Of a DNA stretch of 64,000 bases, positions 16,401 to 25,110 are shown one piece after another. The notes beneath the pieces are model-generated. The model searched no databases, was not told where the DNA came from, and saw only the letters and a list, made by a program, of their open reading frames with translations. The translations under genes were made by a program, and so were the position numbers. Positions within the stretch are counted from its first letter, which is position 1. Each line of letters opens with the position of its first letter. Origin of the DNA: Myxococcales bacterium. Lineage in GTDB: Bacteria > Myxococcota_A > UBA796 > GCA-2862545. Where the stretch lies: NCBI GenBank assembly GCA_019634415.1, contig JAHQVJ010000102.1:62001-126000 (forward strand), given 5' to 3'.

Positions 16401-17291
16401 CTACTCGTCGATCAGCTGATCGGCGGTGGCGCAGCTGACCGAGCGGATCGCCCAGCGGGTGAGCGTGGGGATGCTCAGCTCCTCGGTCAGGGCGCGATCC
16501 ACCCGCTCGGACACGTGCAGGCCTCGCTCGTGCAGCGCGCGGCGGATCTGGGTGACGACGGCGGCTCTGGCGACGGCGAGTGCTCTCTGCTCGCCCCTTG
16601 CCTCGCCCCTTGCCTCGCCCCTTGCCTCGCCCCTTGCCTCGCCTGCGGCTTCGGCCTCGCGGCGGATCTGCGCCTCGTGTTCTCGCAGCAGTCGGTGCTT
16701 CTTCACGAGCATCGCTCGAACCACCGGCTCGTCGGGGTCGATGCCGGACGCCAGCGCCTGCACGGGCACGGGTGTGACGAACACCCGGTCCTCGACCACG
16801 GAGTCGCCAGCGAGCGCGACCCACTCGTCGCCTGCGTCGGACCACTCGAAGAGCTGCTCGGTGCGCACCTGGATGGCGAACACCCGGCGCACGCCCCGTC
16901 TCGTCAGCAGGCGGGCCTTCTTCGCAGCGCTGGGAAGCGTCTGGCTGGAGGCGATCTCGAGGGCGAGCTCCGGGACGCGGCGCCCACCCGTCTCGGGGTC
17001 TGGGGTCGGGTCGTCGACGATTACGTCTGGTGCGATGTCGTCCACCAACGACACGCGCGTGAGCGCATCCACGAGGACCCGGAACCCCGTGGCCAGGTGG
17101 GTCTGGATCAAGACGGTGGCGGTGGTGTGGCGGTGCGCGTGGGGTGGATGGGCTGGCGGCACGTAGACAGGCACTCCATCGATGACCTCGAAGCGTGTCT
17201 CTGGCTCGGCCAGCCGGTCGTCGAGGTCGGGCCATGGCTCGGATCCACTGGACAGGTCGGGTTGAGTAGACATGTCGTCCTCATGGGCCAT
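16401..17291 (-). CDS. Uma2-family (DUF820) putative endonuclease with EARG repeat tail
   Basis: A 296-residue Uma2 protein with a PD-(D/E)XK-like core: RFEVIDGVPVYVPPAHPPHAH, then DIAPDVIVDDPTPDPETG (acidic catalytic position) and PELALEIASSQT (ExA/K-type strand), followed by KKARLLTRRGVRRVFAIQ. Uma2 proteins are assumed to be nucleases by fold, but their function is not known. The C-terminal part holds a charged helix with four EARG repeats, encoded by four 12-bp DNA repeats. The start was set at the ATG at 17291 because TGAGGA lies upstream; a GTG 15 bases earlier and an ATG 18 bases later are possible. Confidence 0.75.
   Translation of the reverse strand: MAHEDDMSTQPDLSSGSEPWPDLDDRLAEPETRFEVIDGVPVYVPPAHPPHAHRHTTATVLIQTHLATGFRVLVDALTRVSLVDDIAPDVIVDDPTPDPETGGRRVPELALEIASSQTLPSAAKKARLLTRRGVRRVFAIQVRTEQLFEWSDAGDEWVALAGDSVVEDRVFVTPVPVQALASGIDPDEPVVRAMLVKKHRLLREHEAQIRREAEAAGEARGEARGEARGEARGEQRALAVARAAVVTQIRRALHERGLHVSERVDRALTEELSIPTLTRWAIRSVSCATADQLIDE
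16590..16637. repeat. Four 12-bp tandem repeats inside the Uma2 gene
   Basis: CTCGCCCCTTGC is repeated exactly four times (16590, 16602, 16614, 16626). On the coding strand it gives the tetrapeptide EARG four times in a predicted charged helix. Identical copies suggest recent slippage; copy number should vary between strains without shifting the frame. Confidence 0.9.
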
Positions 17292-17305
17292 GACGTCCTC
17301 ACGCA

Positions 17306-17322
17306 CAAGGAAATCTAGCGCG
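17306..17322 (-). promoter_or_regulatory. Element shared by both Uma2 upstream regions (copy 1)
   Basis: CAAGGAAATCTAG followed by CGCG lies directly upstream of the Uma2 start region. The same 13 bases occur at 21745-21757 upstream of the second Uma2 gene, again followed by a GCGC-rich stretch and a similar TG-TC-rich stretch. Candidate shared promoter or operator. Confidence 0.4.
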
Positions 17323-17476
17323 CCTGCTCATTTTGTGCGCCTCGTTCCTGAAGAATCGGGGTCTGATCCGCGATGATCCGCTGTTTTCCTGGCTCTCCTC
17401 GGGTTCGGAGTGGTGTGTAAGACCCCGCGTCCTCCGCACATGACCATGGCAGGACACGCCGCCTTCGGGAGGAAGC

Positions 17477-19747
17477 ATGCACCTCGCCTTGCTGACCCTG
17501 CTGTCGTGCAACAAGCACGGCAGCGACGGTCAGGAGCAGACGCCCCTGGAGCCCACCACGGGCACACCGCCGACCCTGTGCGAGGTGGACGAGCAGGTGC
17601 TCACGCCCCACTGCATCCAGTGCCACGACGGCGTGGTGCAGCCGCTGGACCTCCGGGTTGCGGGCTTCGCCGGTCGTGTCGTCGACCAGCCCGGCGACGG
17701 CGGCACCCTCGTGGTGCCCGGGAACGCAGCCGACAGCCTGCTCGTGCAGCGCATGTCGGGGGCGCTCGGCGTGATGCCTCCTGCTGGAGCGCTGTCGCCG
17801 GACCTGCAGGCGCTGGTGGCTGCCTGGATCGACGGTGGGGCCGTCAGCCAGTGCGAGCAGAGCGTGCCCTTCGAGCCCGAGGCCCCCCACAGCTACGCCC
17901 GCAAGGTCAAGAACCTGCTCACGGGGCTGCCCCTCACCGAGGGCGAGCTTCTCGACGTGCAGGCCGACCACGACAACCTCCGCGGTCTGGTGGAGGCGTG
18001 GATGGACACGCCGGGCTTCGAGTCGAAGATGAGCGAGTTCTTCGGCACGGCCTTCCAGCAGGCCGAGCTGCAGACTCCCCTCGAGATCATCGGCCAGCTC
18101 CGCTACGGCGACTCGCTCAACAACACCCGCTTCCCGCCACAGATGCACGAGAACATCGCCGAGTCCTTCGCGCGCACGGCGCTGCGCATCGTGCAGGAGG
18201 ATCGACCGTTCACGGAGGTCGCGGACACCCGGCAGTGGGAGATGACCACCGCGATGATGGTGTGGTTGCTCGCCAGCGACGTGGTGAATCCCTTTCGCAA
18301 CACCCGCATCGCGGACCGGCCGCGCGGCGGCCAGCTGTCGGACTACTACGACGACGATCCGTCGCTGTACCACACCTTCTGGCACGACACGCCTCCCGAG
18401 GGGCTCGGTAGCAACCCGACCTTCGAGGAGCAGATGGCGGCGCAGGCCTGGTACGTGCCGGTCCCCTGCGACATCCTCCCTCGGGTCACCATGGACCAGG
18501 CGGAGGTGCTGGGCCTGCTCGCGGGTGGCCTGGGTCTGGTGTGTGACCCCTGGTTCGACGAAGCCGTCCTGCAGCCCGCCGACTACCGCGACTGGCGCAC
18601 GGTGGACCTGACCCGCCTCGACGACCCAGCCGAGGCCATTCCCTTCTGGGACGTACCCGAGCTGCGCACGCGGTCGTCGATCCCGCTGGCGGTGAACCGC
18701 AACGGCTTCTTCACCACGCCGGCCTTCCTGGCCAAGTGGCGCTCCAACATCGACAACAGCTTCCGGGTGGTGGCCAACCAGGCGCTGATCGCCGCCCTGG
18801 GCGCAGGCTTCGACAGCGAGGACAGCACCATCCCGCTGACGTCGGATGGCCTGGCGGAGGAGCACGCGGCCGAGGGCACGGTCTGCTACGACTGCCACAA
18901 GTCCCTCGATCCCATGCGCAACTTCTTCACCAACGAGCTGGATCCGGACTTCTCGGCACCCACCAACGACCCGCAGTTCGTGCAGCCCTCCTTCGCCTTC
19001 CGTGGCCACACCGCGTCGGGCGACGATCTGCTCGATCTGGGGCGGGCCATCGCCACGCACCCGGACTTTGCTGCGGCCTGGGTGCAGAAGCTCTGCTTCT
19101 ACGCGAACTCCCAGCCGTGCCTGCAAGACGATCCAGAGTTCCTGCGTGTGGCGCAGGCCTTCGAGGACAGTGGCTTCTCCTTCGAGACGCTCCTGCTGGA
19201 GCTGTTCACCTCACCGCTGGTGACGGCCCACGCGCTGGTGCAGACCCACGAGCAGCAGGCCACGCTGCTGTCCATCACCCGGCGCACGCACCTGTGTCAG
19301 GCGCTGGGGCAGCGGCTTCAGACCGATCCCTTCTGCGCCGACATCGTGCCGAACGAGCGGCCGACGACGCGGGGTGGGGGACGCACCCTGGCGCTGGCCG
19401 TGCCCGACGACGAGTGGGGCCGAGCCAAGGAGACCCCGTCGCAGCCAGCCACGCCCAACCTGTTCGTGGGGGTGACGATGGAGGCGCTGTGCCTCGACGC
19501 CGCCGCGGTGTTCGTGGACCGTGCCGGCGCGCCGCTGCGCAGCACCGACATGGAGGCGTCGCTGACGTTCCTGGTGGAGGAGCTGGCCGGGCTGAACCCC
19601 GCTGATCCACGCGCCGCCGACTTCCGCGCCGACCTCGACGAGCACGTCGCGGCGGCCCGAGCACTCGTCGACGACGAGACCGTGCTGCTGCAGTCCGCCT
19701 TCGTCCTGACCTGTACGTCCCCCTTCGTCGCCAGCATCGGCCTGTAG
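17477..19747 (+). CDS. c-type cytochrome lipoprotein with DUF1588-like region
   Basis: A 756-residue lipoprotein (signal MHLALLTLLSC, GGAGG just upstream of the ATG). Two haem-binding motifs are visible: CIQCHDG near residue 47 and CYDCHKSLDPM near residue 472. The first lies in a cytochrome-c-like domain that ends with VMPPAGALSPDLQALVAAWI. The second follows a stretch (FFTTPAFLAKWRSNIDNSFR) resembling the DUF1588 segment of the large DUF1592/1588/1585 proteins common in planctomycetes and myxobacteria. These proteins are almost always paired with a DUF1501/1552 protein, as here. They are presumed periplasmic oxidoreductases, but the substrate is unknown. Confidence 0.75.
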   Translation: MHLALLTLLSCNKHGSDGQEQTPLEPTTGTPPTLCEVDEQVLTPHCIQCHDGVVQPLDLRVAGFAGRVVDQPGDGGTLVVPGNAADSLLVQRMSGALGVMPPAGALSPDLQALVAAWIDGGAVSQCEQSVPFEPEAPHSYARKVKNLLTGLPLTEGELLDVQADHDNLRGLVEAWMDTPGFESKMSEFFGTAFQQAELQTPLEIIGQLRYGDSLNNTRFPPQMHENIAESFARTALRIVQEDRPFTEVADTRQWEMTTAMMVWLLASDVVNPFRNTRIADRPRGGQLSDYYDDDPSLYHTFWHDTPPEGLGSNPTFEEQMAAQAWYVPVPCDILPRVTMDQAEVLGLLAGGLGLVCDPWFDEAVLQPADYRDWRTVDLTRLDDPAEAIPFWDVPELRTRSSIPLAVNRNGFFTTPAFLAKWRSNIDNSFRVVANQALIAALGAGFDSEDSTIPLTSDGLAEEHAAEGTVCYDCHKSLDPMRNFFTNELDPDFSAPTNDPQFVQPSFAFRGHTASGDDLLDLGRAIATHPDFAAAWVQKLCFYANSQPCLQDDPEFLRVAQAFEDSGFSFETLLLELFTSPLVTAHALVQTHEQQATLLSITRRTHLCQALGQRLQTDPFCADIVPNERPTTRGGGRTLALAVPDDEWGRAKETPSQPATPNLFVGVTMEALCLDAAAVFVDRAGAPLRSTDMEASLTFLVEELAGLNPADPRAADFRADLDEHVAAARALVDDETVLLQSAFVLTCTSPFVASIGL

Positions 19748-19755
19748 GAGCTGCC

Positions 19756-21027
19756 ATGGACCTCGATCGTCGAACGTTGCTGGCCGCGCTGGCGTCGGGC
19801 TTGCCCCTGGGGCTGCTGCGCACGGGTGTCATCCCCGACGCCTGGGCTGCGGCTCCCCCCACGAGCGCGCCCCAGTACCTGATCCTGTCGTCGGGCTCCG
19901 CCGGCGACCCCATGAACGCGAACTGCCCGGGCAGCTGCGGTGGGCTGCCGGGGGTGGTCAACAACCCTGCGTTTCCCATCGTGGACGTGGATCTGGGCGC
20001 GGTGCGCACCCGGGCCGCCGAGCCGTGGGGCACGCTGCCCGACTGGGTGCGGGCTCGCTCCTCCTTCGTGCACCACATGACCTACCAGAACTCCCATCCG
20101 GGCTACGGCAAGGTGATGACCTTGCTCGGCAACGGTCGCTACTCCGACGGCACCGGCGTGGAGCAGATCACCTCCATCTTCTCGGACGAGCTGGCGGGAC
20201 CGCTGGGCACCATCCAGAACGAGCCCGTGCCGGTGGCCTTCAGCGAGCTGACCTTCCAGGGGCGGGCGCTGCACTCGCTCACCCCCACCACGCTGGCGAG
20301 CATGTTCGCGCCGCTGCAGGGCACCAACCTGCAGCTGCAGGCCCTGCGCGACCAGACCTTGGACGCCATGAACGCCCGGCTGCGGTCGGGGGCCACCCCC
20401 GCCCAGCGCGCCTGGCTCGACCACCACGCCCGCTCTCGGATTCAAGCCCGCGAGCTCGACGACACCCTGGTGGAGCGCTTCAGCGACATCGAGGACGATC
20501 TGTCGGTGAACCAGGCCATCTCTGCGGTGACCCTGATCCTGATGCGGGTGAGCCCGGTGATCGTGGTGCAGATCGGCTTCGGCGGCGACAACCACGCCGA
20601 CGCCGATCTACTCGGCGAGCGCGATGCCACGCTGCAGGCCATGTCCACCCTCACGAACCTGTTCACGGAGCTCGATCGGGTTGGCCTGCGGGATCAGGTC
20701 ACGGTGGCGAACCTGCACGTCTTCGGGCGCACCCTGGTGGAGCCGGATCTGCGGGGGCGCGACCACAACCTGGCGCACCACGTGATGATGACCACGGGCG
20801 TGCACGCGCAGCCGGGCGTGATGGGTGGCCTCGTGCCCTTCGGCAACGACTACGGCGCGAGCGCGTTGGACTCCGTGAGCGGAGTGGCTGCTGCCGACGG
20901 CGACATCGGGCAGGACGAGTCGCTGGAGGCGGCCTGCAAGACCCTCGGCGTGGCGCTGGGCATCGAGCGCGACGTGCTCGACACCCGGATCGAAGGGGGA
21001 AAGGTCATCGAGGCGGCCGTGGGCTGA
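19756..21027 (+). CDS. DUF1501/DUF1552-type exported protein
   Basis: A 423-residue protein starting 8 bases after the cytochrome gene, with AGGAG before the ATG. The N-terminus (LDRRTLLAALASGLPLGLLR) resembles a Tat signal, although the first Arg pair is preceded by Asp-Leu. The core shows QIGFGGDNHADADLL and a later LTNLFTELDRVGLRDQVTV with HVFGRTL, the pattern by which DUF1501 proteins resemble alkaline-phosphatase/sulfatase folds. It forms a two-gene unit with the upstream cytochrome. Its biochemical role is unknown. Confidence 0.75.
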   Translation: MDLDRRTLLAALASGLPLGLLRTGVIPDAWAAAPPTSAPQYLILSSGSAGDPMNANCPGSCGGLPGVVNNPAFPIVDVDLGAVRTRAAEPWGTLPDWVRARSSFVHHMTYQNSHPGYGKVMTLLGNGRYSDGTGVEQITSIFSDELAGPLGTIQNEPVPVAFSELTFQGRALHSLTPTTLASMFAPLQGTNLQLQALRDQTLDAMNARLRSGATPAQRAWLDHHARSRIQARELDDTLVERFSDIEDDLSVNQAISAVTLILMRVSPVIVVQIGFGGDNHADADLLGERDATLQAMSTLTNLFTELDRVGLRDQVTVANLHVFGRTLVEPDLRGRDHNLAHHVMMTTGVHAQPGVMGGLVPFGNDYGASALDSVSGVAAADGDIGQDESLEAACKTLGVALGIERDVLDTRIEGGKVIEAAVG

Positions 21028-21039
21028 GGCGCCCAGGCG

Positions 21040-21657
21040 TCAGCCTTCCGTCCCTCGGAGGGCCCGCAACAAGGCGCGCTGCGCGTCGTAGAGGGTGGGC
21101 TCGCCGAGGAGCGACAAGACGAGCTGCAGATCAAGCGTGGGGAAGAGCACGCTGCGCTCGACCTCCACGAAGGCACCGTCGCGCAGCACGTGGACGTGCA
21201 GTGCGCCCCGGCGCCAGGTCCACACCTCCGGTACGCCGAGGCGTCGGTAGATCTCCAGCTTGGAGAGCCCCCCCGACGTCCAGACGACCTCGATGGCGAG
21301 ATCGGGTCGCTCCTTCTCGTCGGGTCCGATCTGGTAGCACTCGTCGGGCTCGGCTCCAGCATGCTCCTGTTCGTCCTCGAGGGTCCACGATCCGAGGGGC
21401 ACCAGCCGGATGCCAGCCTCGAGGGCCCAGGTCTCCACCAGCCTACCGATGTAGCCCTTGATGCGCTCATGATGACGAGACGGCGATATGATCTGCAGCT
21501 GTCCGTCGAGGAAGGAGAACCGGGGCGCACTGCAGTCTCCGCGGGTCTCCTGTAGTCGGAGCCAGTCGGACCACTCGGCTCGCAGCAGGACGATGCTGTC
21601 TCCCTTCGGAGTGTCGTCGTGCGTGGAGGCGACCATGGCAGCGGGAAGCGACATCAT
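21040..21657 (-). CDS. Second Uma2-family (DUF820) putative endonuclease
   Basis: A 205-residue Uma2 protein with the usual order: FSFLDGQLQIISPSRHHE, then EKERPDLAIEVVWTSGG (acidic catalytic Asp and ExV strand) and KLEIYRRLGVPEVWTWRRG. It lacks the EARG tail of the paralogue at 16401. Start choice is uncertain: two adjacent ATGs at 21657/21654 and another at 21636, none with a good ribosome site. The stop lies 12 bases from the convergent DUF1501 gene. It shares a 13-base upstream element with the first Uma2 gene. Confidence 0.78.
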   Translation of the reverse strand: MMSLPAAMVASTHDDTPKGDSIVLLRAEWSDWLRLQETRGDCSAPRFSFLDGQLQIISPSRHHERIKGYIGRLVETWALEAGIRLVPLGSWTLEDEQEHAGAEPDECYQIGPDEKERPDLAIEVVWTSGGLSKLEIYRRLGVPEVWTWRRGALHVHVLRDGAFVEVERSVLFPTLDLQLVLSLLGEPTLYDAQRALLRALRGTEG

Positions 21658-21744
21658 GTCGTTCTAACCTGGAGTCGTGGTCCCAGTCATCGGGCTGTGG
21701 CGTGTCGAGCATCTCGCGTCCTTGGTCGACGGCGGTTCGGCACG

Positions 21745-21757
21745 CAAGGAAATCTAG
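21745..21757 (-). promoter_or_regulatory. Element shared by both Uma2 upstream regions (copy 2)
   Basis: Second copy of CAAGGAAATCTAG, about 88 bases before the Uma2 start at 21657. In copy 1 the same sequence touches the start region, so the distance to the gene differs. It is also only 48 bases from the GTG of the divergent cytochrome lipoprotein at 21806. Confidence 0.4.
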
Positions 21758-21805
21758 AGCGCTTGGTCGCGATTCTGCCGCGGTATCCTGGCCGAGGAGG
21801 CCAAC

Positions 21806-22234
21806 GTGGGTCCTTGGTGGTGGATGCTCGTAGGGTGCACGCGTGTGCACACGCTGACAGCCGGTGGGCTGTTCACCTTCGACACGTCCGACACCGGTGA
21901 GCCCACCGAGGCCGAGAGCTGCCTCGCCCCGTACGACCGCGCCTGCCCCCCCGACAGCGAGCTGACCTGGGGCAACTTCGGTCGCCGGTTCTTCGTGGAC
22001 CACTGTATGCGCTGTCACAGCTCCACGTTCGACGACGAGTCCGTCCCCACCGACCCCTCGGATCTGCACTTCGAGCCAGTGAACCGCATCCGACGGCTCA
22101 CCTCCCGGATCTACGAGGTCGCCGCCGACGACAACCGGCGCATGCCCCCCGATCGCCACGCGCCCGTGTCGCCGGCGAAGCGGGAGGACCTGGGAGATTG
22201 GCTCGCCTGCTGCGTTCCGGGGCTGCCCGAGTGA
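21806..22234 (+). CDS. Small mono-haem cytochrome-like lipoprotein
   Basis: A 142-residue lipoprotein (signal WWWMLVGC) with a single haem motif HCMRCHSS near residue 70 and the MPP-containing tail RMPPDRHAPVSPAKREDLGDW typical of the planctomycete-type cytochrome-c module. It is shorter than normal for the family and has no attached catalytic domain. GAGGAGG upstream supports GTG at 21806. The stop overlaps the next start as GTGA, so the two genes are translationally coupled. Confidence 0.72.
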   Translation: MGPWWWMLVGCTRVHTLTAGGLFTFDTSDTGEPTEAESCLAPYDRACPPDSELTWGNFGRRFFVDHCMRCHSSTFDDESVPTDPSDLHFEPVNRIRRLTSRIYEVAADDNRRMPPDRHAPVSPAKREDLGDWLACCVPGLPE

Positions 22235-23169
22235 CGGCACTCGTCCTGTGGGCGCTGGCTTGCCTCGCGCCTGCCTGGGCTGCCGACGTCGTGGTGCTGC
22301 AGGTGGCCAAGGACCTCGAGGGTCAGGAGCTGGAGGCCGCCTTCCTGGACGAGCTCCGGCTGGCGCTCGTGGACCACCTGATCGACGCCCACGCGCACGA
22401 CAACGGCTGGGCGGAGCTGTCGCTGCCGGAGCGCGTGCGCATCGCCCGCGGGGTGGGGGACGAGGCGCGCGCGGTGGTGTGGATCGACTCCGGCCCGCAG
22501 TCCCTCATCGGAGCGCTGCTCGTGGAGGACGACCCCATCCAGCTGCTGGAGGTGCCCAAGGGGGCACTGGGGCCGCCGCAGATGGCGCTGGTGGTGGCGG
22601 ACCGCCTCACGCCGGCGTCTGCCCAGACGGTGGTGGAGCTGCCGCCTCCTGCGGTTCCCGAGGAGCCACGCACGAGGGTGTTCGCCGGTGTGGATGGCTT
22701 GCTGGGGGCCGGGTTGGCGGGCCGAGTGGGTCCCGTGATGGCCTACGGAGGGCAGGCCGCCATCGAGGTTCAGGGGGGCGTGCTCGTGGGGGGTGCGCGC
22801 GTGGGTGCGCGCGGGGGGCAGGCCGCCGACGTGCGCGACTCCGTGCTGCAGGTCGGCCTGCACGCCGCGACGATGCACGCGCTGGGGCGGCTCGCTGCAG
22901 GTCCGGAGCTGTCGCTGGCGGTCGCGCAGCAGCGCGTGGAGGTACCGCGTGCTGGCGACATCGCCGGGGTCACCCGGTACGCGCAGCTCCGGCTGGGGGC
23001 GGGGGGGCGGGCTCGCCTGCAGCTCGCCGGAAGCTGGCACGCCATGCTCGCTGCTCGACTCGTCGTGCTCCCCATCCGAGATCAGGTGACCGTGCCTCGC
23101 CTGGGGTTGCTGTACGACTCTGGACGCGTCGAGGGCGTCTGCACCGTGGGTGTGCACGTCGAGCTGTAA
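22231..23169 (+). CDS. Exported protein of unknown function
   Basis: A 312-residue protein starting at a GTG that overlaps the upstream stop codon. It has a signal peptide (ALVLWALACLAPAWAA). The first half is alpha/beta-like (VVVLQVAKDLEGQELEAAF, ARAVVWIDSGPQSLIGALLV), and a Pro-rich linker follows (ELPPPAVPEEPRTR). The second half is a series of Gly-rich amphipathic strands ending in VHVEL, compatible with an outer-membrane or beta-rich domain. No family was recognised. Coupling to a cytochrome lipoprotein suggests a shared envelope location. Confidence 0.65.
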   Translation: MTALVLWALACLAPAWAADVVVLQVAKDLEGQELEAAFLDELRLALVDHLIDAHAHDNGWAELSLPERVRIARGVGDEARAVVWIDSGPQSLIGALLVEDDPIQLLEVPKGALGPPQMALVVADRLTPASAQTVVELPPPAVPEEPRTRVFAGVDGLLGAGLAGRVGPVMAYGGQAAIEVQGGVLVGGARVGARGGQAADVRDSVLQVGLHAATMHALGRLAAGPELSLAVAQQRVEVPRAGDIAGVTRYAQLRLGAGGRARLQLAGSWHAMLAARLVVLPIRDQVTVPRLGLLYDSGRVEGVCTVGVHVEL

Positions 23170-23188
23170 GGTTGCCTCACGTGACGAC

Positions 23189-23791
23189 ATGACGTCGCTG
23201 AGGGGTCCCCCCATTTCCGTGCCACGAACTCGCTCAGAGGAGCCCAGCGATCACGCACTCATGTCGGCCCTGGCCCGCGGGGAGGTGGAGGCCCTGGCTC
23301 CCCTGTACCGACGGTACGGCCCCGACGTGACCCGCGTTCTCCGCCGATCCTTGCGGGGGGCGTCGGTCCAGGAAGCGGACGATCTCGCGCACGAGGTGTT
23401 CGTCGTGTTGCTCGACACAGCCCATCGCTACCAGCATCAGGACCGCCTCCGGGCGTGGCTGCTGGGCATCGCCGTGCGGCTGGCGCGCAACCACGTGCGC
23501 ACCCGCCGCTCGCGGGCGAGGACCCTGGCCACGCTCACCCCGCGCCGCGGCACCGACGCCGACGCCACCCTGCAGCAGCTCGACGCGCGACAGCGGGTGG
23601 ACATCGCGCTGGACAGCTTGTCGGAGTCCGATCGCGAGGTCTTGCTGCTGAGCGTGGTGGATGGGCTGTCGGGTGCGGAGATCGCCCATGCGCTGCAGCT
23701 CACCCCGGGGGCCGTGTACGTGCGGCTGCATCGAGCCCGCAAGCGGGTGGCAGCCGCCCTGCGCCAGGCCGACGAGGGAGGCCGGCCATGA
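23189..23791 (+). CDS. ECF-type RNA polymerase sigma factor
   Basis: A 200-residue sigma-70-family factor. Region 2 is visible as ALAPLYRRYGPDVTRVLRRS with DDLAHEVFVVLL and RAWLLGIAVRLARNHVR; region 4 as LDSLSESDREVLLLSVVDGL, SGAEIAHALQLTPGAVYVRL and HRARKRV. The start at 23189 leaves a ~20-residue N-terminal extension and has a poor ribosome site, so the true start may be slightly further in. The stop overlaps the anti-sigma/FecR gene as ATGA, the classical arrangement for a sigma factor and its regulator. Confidence 0.9.
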   Translation: MTSLRGPPISVPRTRSEEPSDHALMSALARGEVEALAPLYRRYGPDVTRVLRRSLRGASVQEADDLAHEVFVVLLDTAHRYQHQDRLRAWLLGIAVRLARNHVRTRRSRARTLATLTPRRGTDADATLQQLDARQRVDIALDSLSESDREVLLLSVVDGLSGAEIAHALQLTPGAVYVRLHRARKRVAAALRQADEGGRP

Positions 23792-25101
23792 GCTGCGATC
23801 TGCGCGACGGCTACCTCGACGGCACGCTCTCGGCCGCCGACGCCCAGCGCTTCGGGGAGCACGCCGCCACCTGTCGAGACTGCAGCGAGGCGGTGGCGGC
23901 CTGGCGCTCGGCGGCTCGCGAGATCCGAGCGTGGGCGGAACCGCGTCCGGTGGAGCCGTCCGACGACCAGGTGGCGAAGCTGCTCTCCCGGGCGCGCACC
24001 CACGTCCGCGATGCAGCCGTGCCGCCTCCCGTCTGGCCGCGACGGGTGGCCTTCGGGGCGGCGGTGGCGCTGGCGGCTGCCCTGCTGCTGTGGGCGCTGG
24101 GCGTGGGGCGCTCCCCCGAGGGGCACACGCCACGGGAGTCGCCCGTGGCTGCCGGAACGCCCGTGGCCCCGCCCGCGGCCAAGGTGTGGGCACCCGTGGG
24201 GGATGCCGAGGTGGTTCGCGCAGGCGCAGATACCTTCGTGGTGGCCGACGGCGCCGAGCTCGCAGCCCTGGAGGAGCCCGATCCTGCGAAGCCCACCGAC
24301 ATTCGGCTTCGGCTTCGGCGCGGCGTGGCCGCCTTCGACGTGCAGCGACGCACGCAGGGGCAGGCGTTCACCGTGGACGTTCGCGAGCACGTGGTCTCGG
24401 TGGTGGGCACGCGGTTCTCCGTGACGGCTCGCCCTGGACAGCCCGTGGCCGTGCACGTGGTGGAGGGGCGGGTGGAGGTGATGGGGCCCGGTGGACCCTG
24501 GAGCCTGCAGGCCGGTCAGAGCGTGATCGCCGAGCCCGGACAGCAGCCCACCACAGCCGGGGATCCGGCCGACGCACTCCTGCGCTTGCAGCGAGCGGTC
24601 GACCGCTCGGAGCCCGTGGCTGCCCCGGTCCCCGAGGAGCCGCCTCCGCCTTCGGTGGAGCGGGTGCGCGAGGCGCTGCTCACGAGCCCGGAGCAGGCGG
24701 TGCAGCTCGCCCGCCAGCGGCTCGCGGTGCACCCGGAAGACCCGGCCGCTCGCCAGGTGCTCGCCCAGGGGCTCGAGCAGCTGGGGGATCACGAGGGGGC
24801 TGCAGCCGCTTGGCTGGCGGTGGCGGAGGTGGCCCAGGACGACGCGGCCTGGGCGGCGCAGCGCAGTGCGGCGCGGCTGCTCGCCGCCCTGGGAGCCCAC
24901 GGGGAGGCCGTGGAGATCTACGAGGCCATGCTGCTGTCGGATCGAGGGGGCCCATTGCGCGCCGAGGCCCACCTGCAGCTCGGGGACTCCCTGGCTGCCT
25001 TGGGTCGACGCGAGGAGGCTCGTGCCCAGTGGCAGCGCGTGGTACTCGACTATGCGAGCACGCGTCACGCCCGGGCGGCTCTCGCCCGCTTGGAGCCCTG
25101 A
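23788..25101 (+). CDS. Anti-sigma / FecR-domain / TPR membrane protein
   Basis: A 437-residue protein coupled to the sigma factor. Residues 1-35 hold a zinc-finger anti-sigma motif (GEHAATCRDCSEAV, with an upstream Cys). One membrane helix lies near residues 88-107 (VAFGAAVALAAALLLWALGV). A periplasmic FecR domain (about 130-250) shows RRGVAAFDVQRRTQGQAFTV, VSVVGTRFSV and HVVEGRVEVMGPGG. The C-terminal third has TPR units (ARQVLAQGLEQLGDHEGAAA, GDSLAALGRREEARAQWQRV). It probably holds the sigma factor at the membrane until the FecR/TPR part senses an envelope signal. Confidence 0.88.
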   Translation: MSCDLRDGYLDGTLSAADAQRFGEHAATCRDCSEAVAAWRSAAREIRAWAEPRPVEPSDDQVAKLLSRARTHVRDAAVPPPVWPRRVAFGAAVALAAALLLWALGVGRSPEGHTPRESPVAAGTPVAPPAAKVWAPVGDAEVVRAGADTFVVADGAELAALEEPDPAKPTDIRLRLRRGVAAFDVQRRTQGQAFTVDVREHVVSVVGTRFSVTARPGQPVAVHVVEGRVEVMGPGGPWSLQAGQSVIAEPGQQPTTAGDPADALLRLQRAVDRSEPVAAPVPEEPPPPSVERVREALLTSPEQAVQLARQRLAVHPEDPAARQVLAQGLEQLGDHEGAAAAWLAVAEVAQDDAAWAAQRSAARLLAALGAHGEAVEIYEAMLLSDRGGPLRAEAHLQLGDSLAALGRREEARAQWQRVVLDYASTRHARAALARLEP

Positions 25102-25110
25102 GGGAGATCG

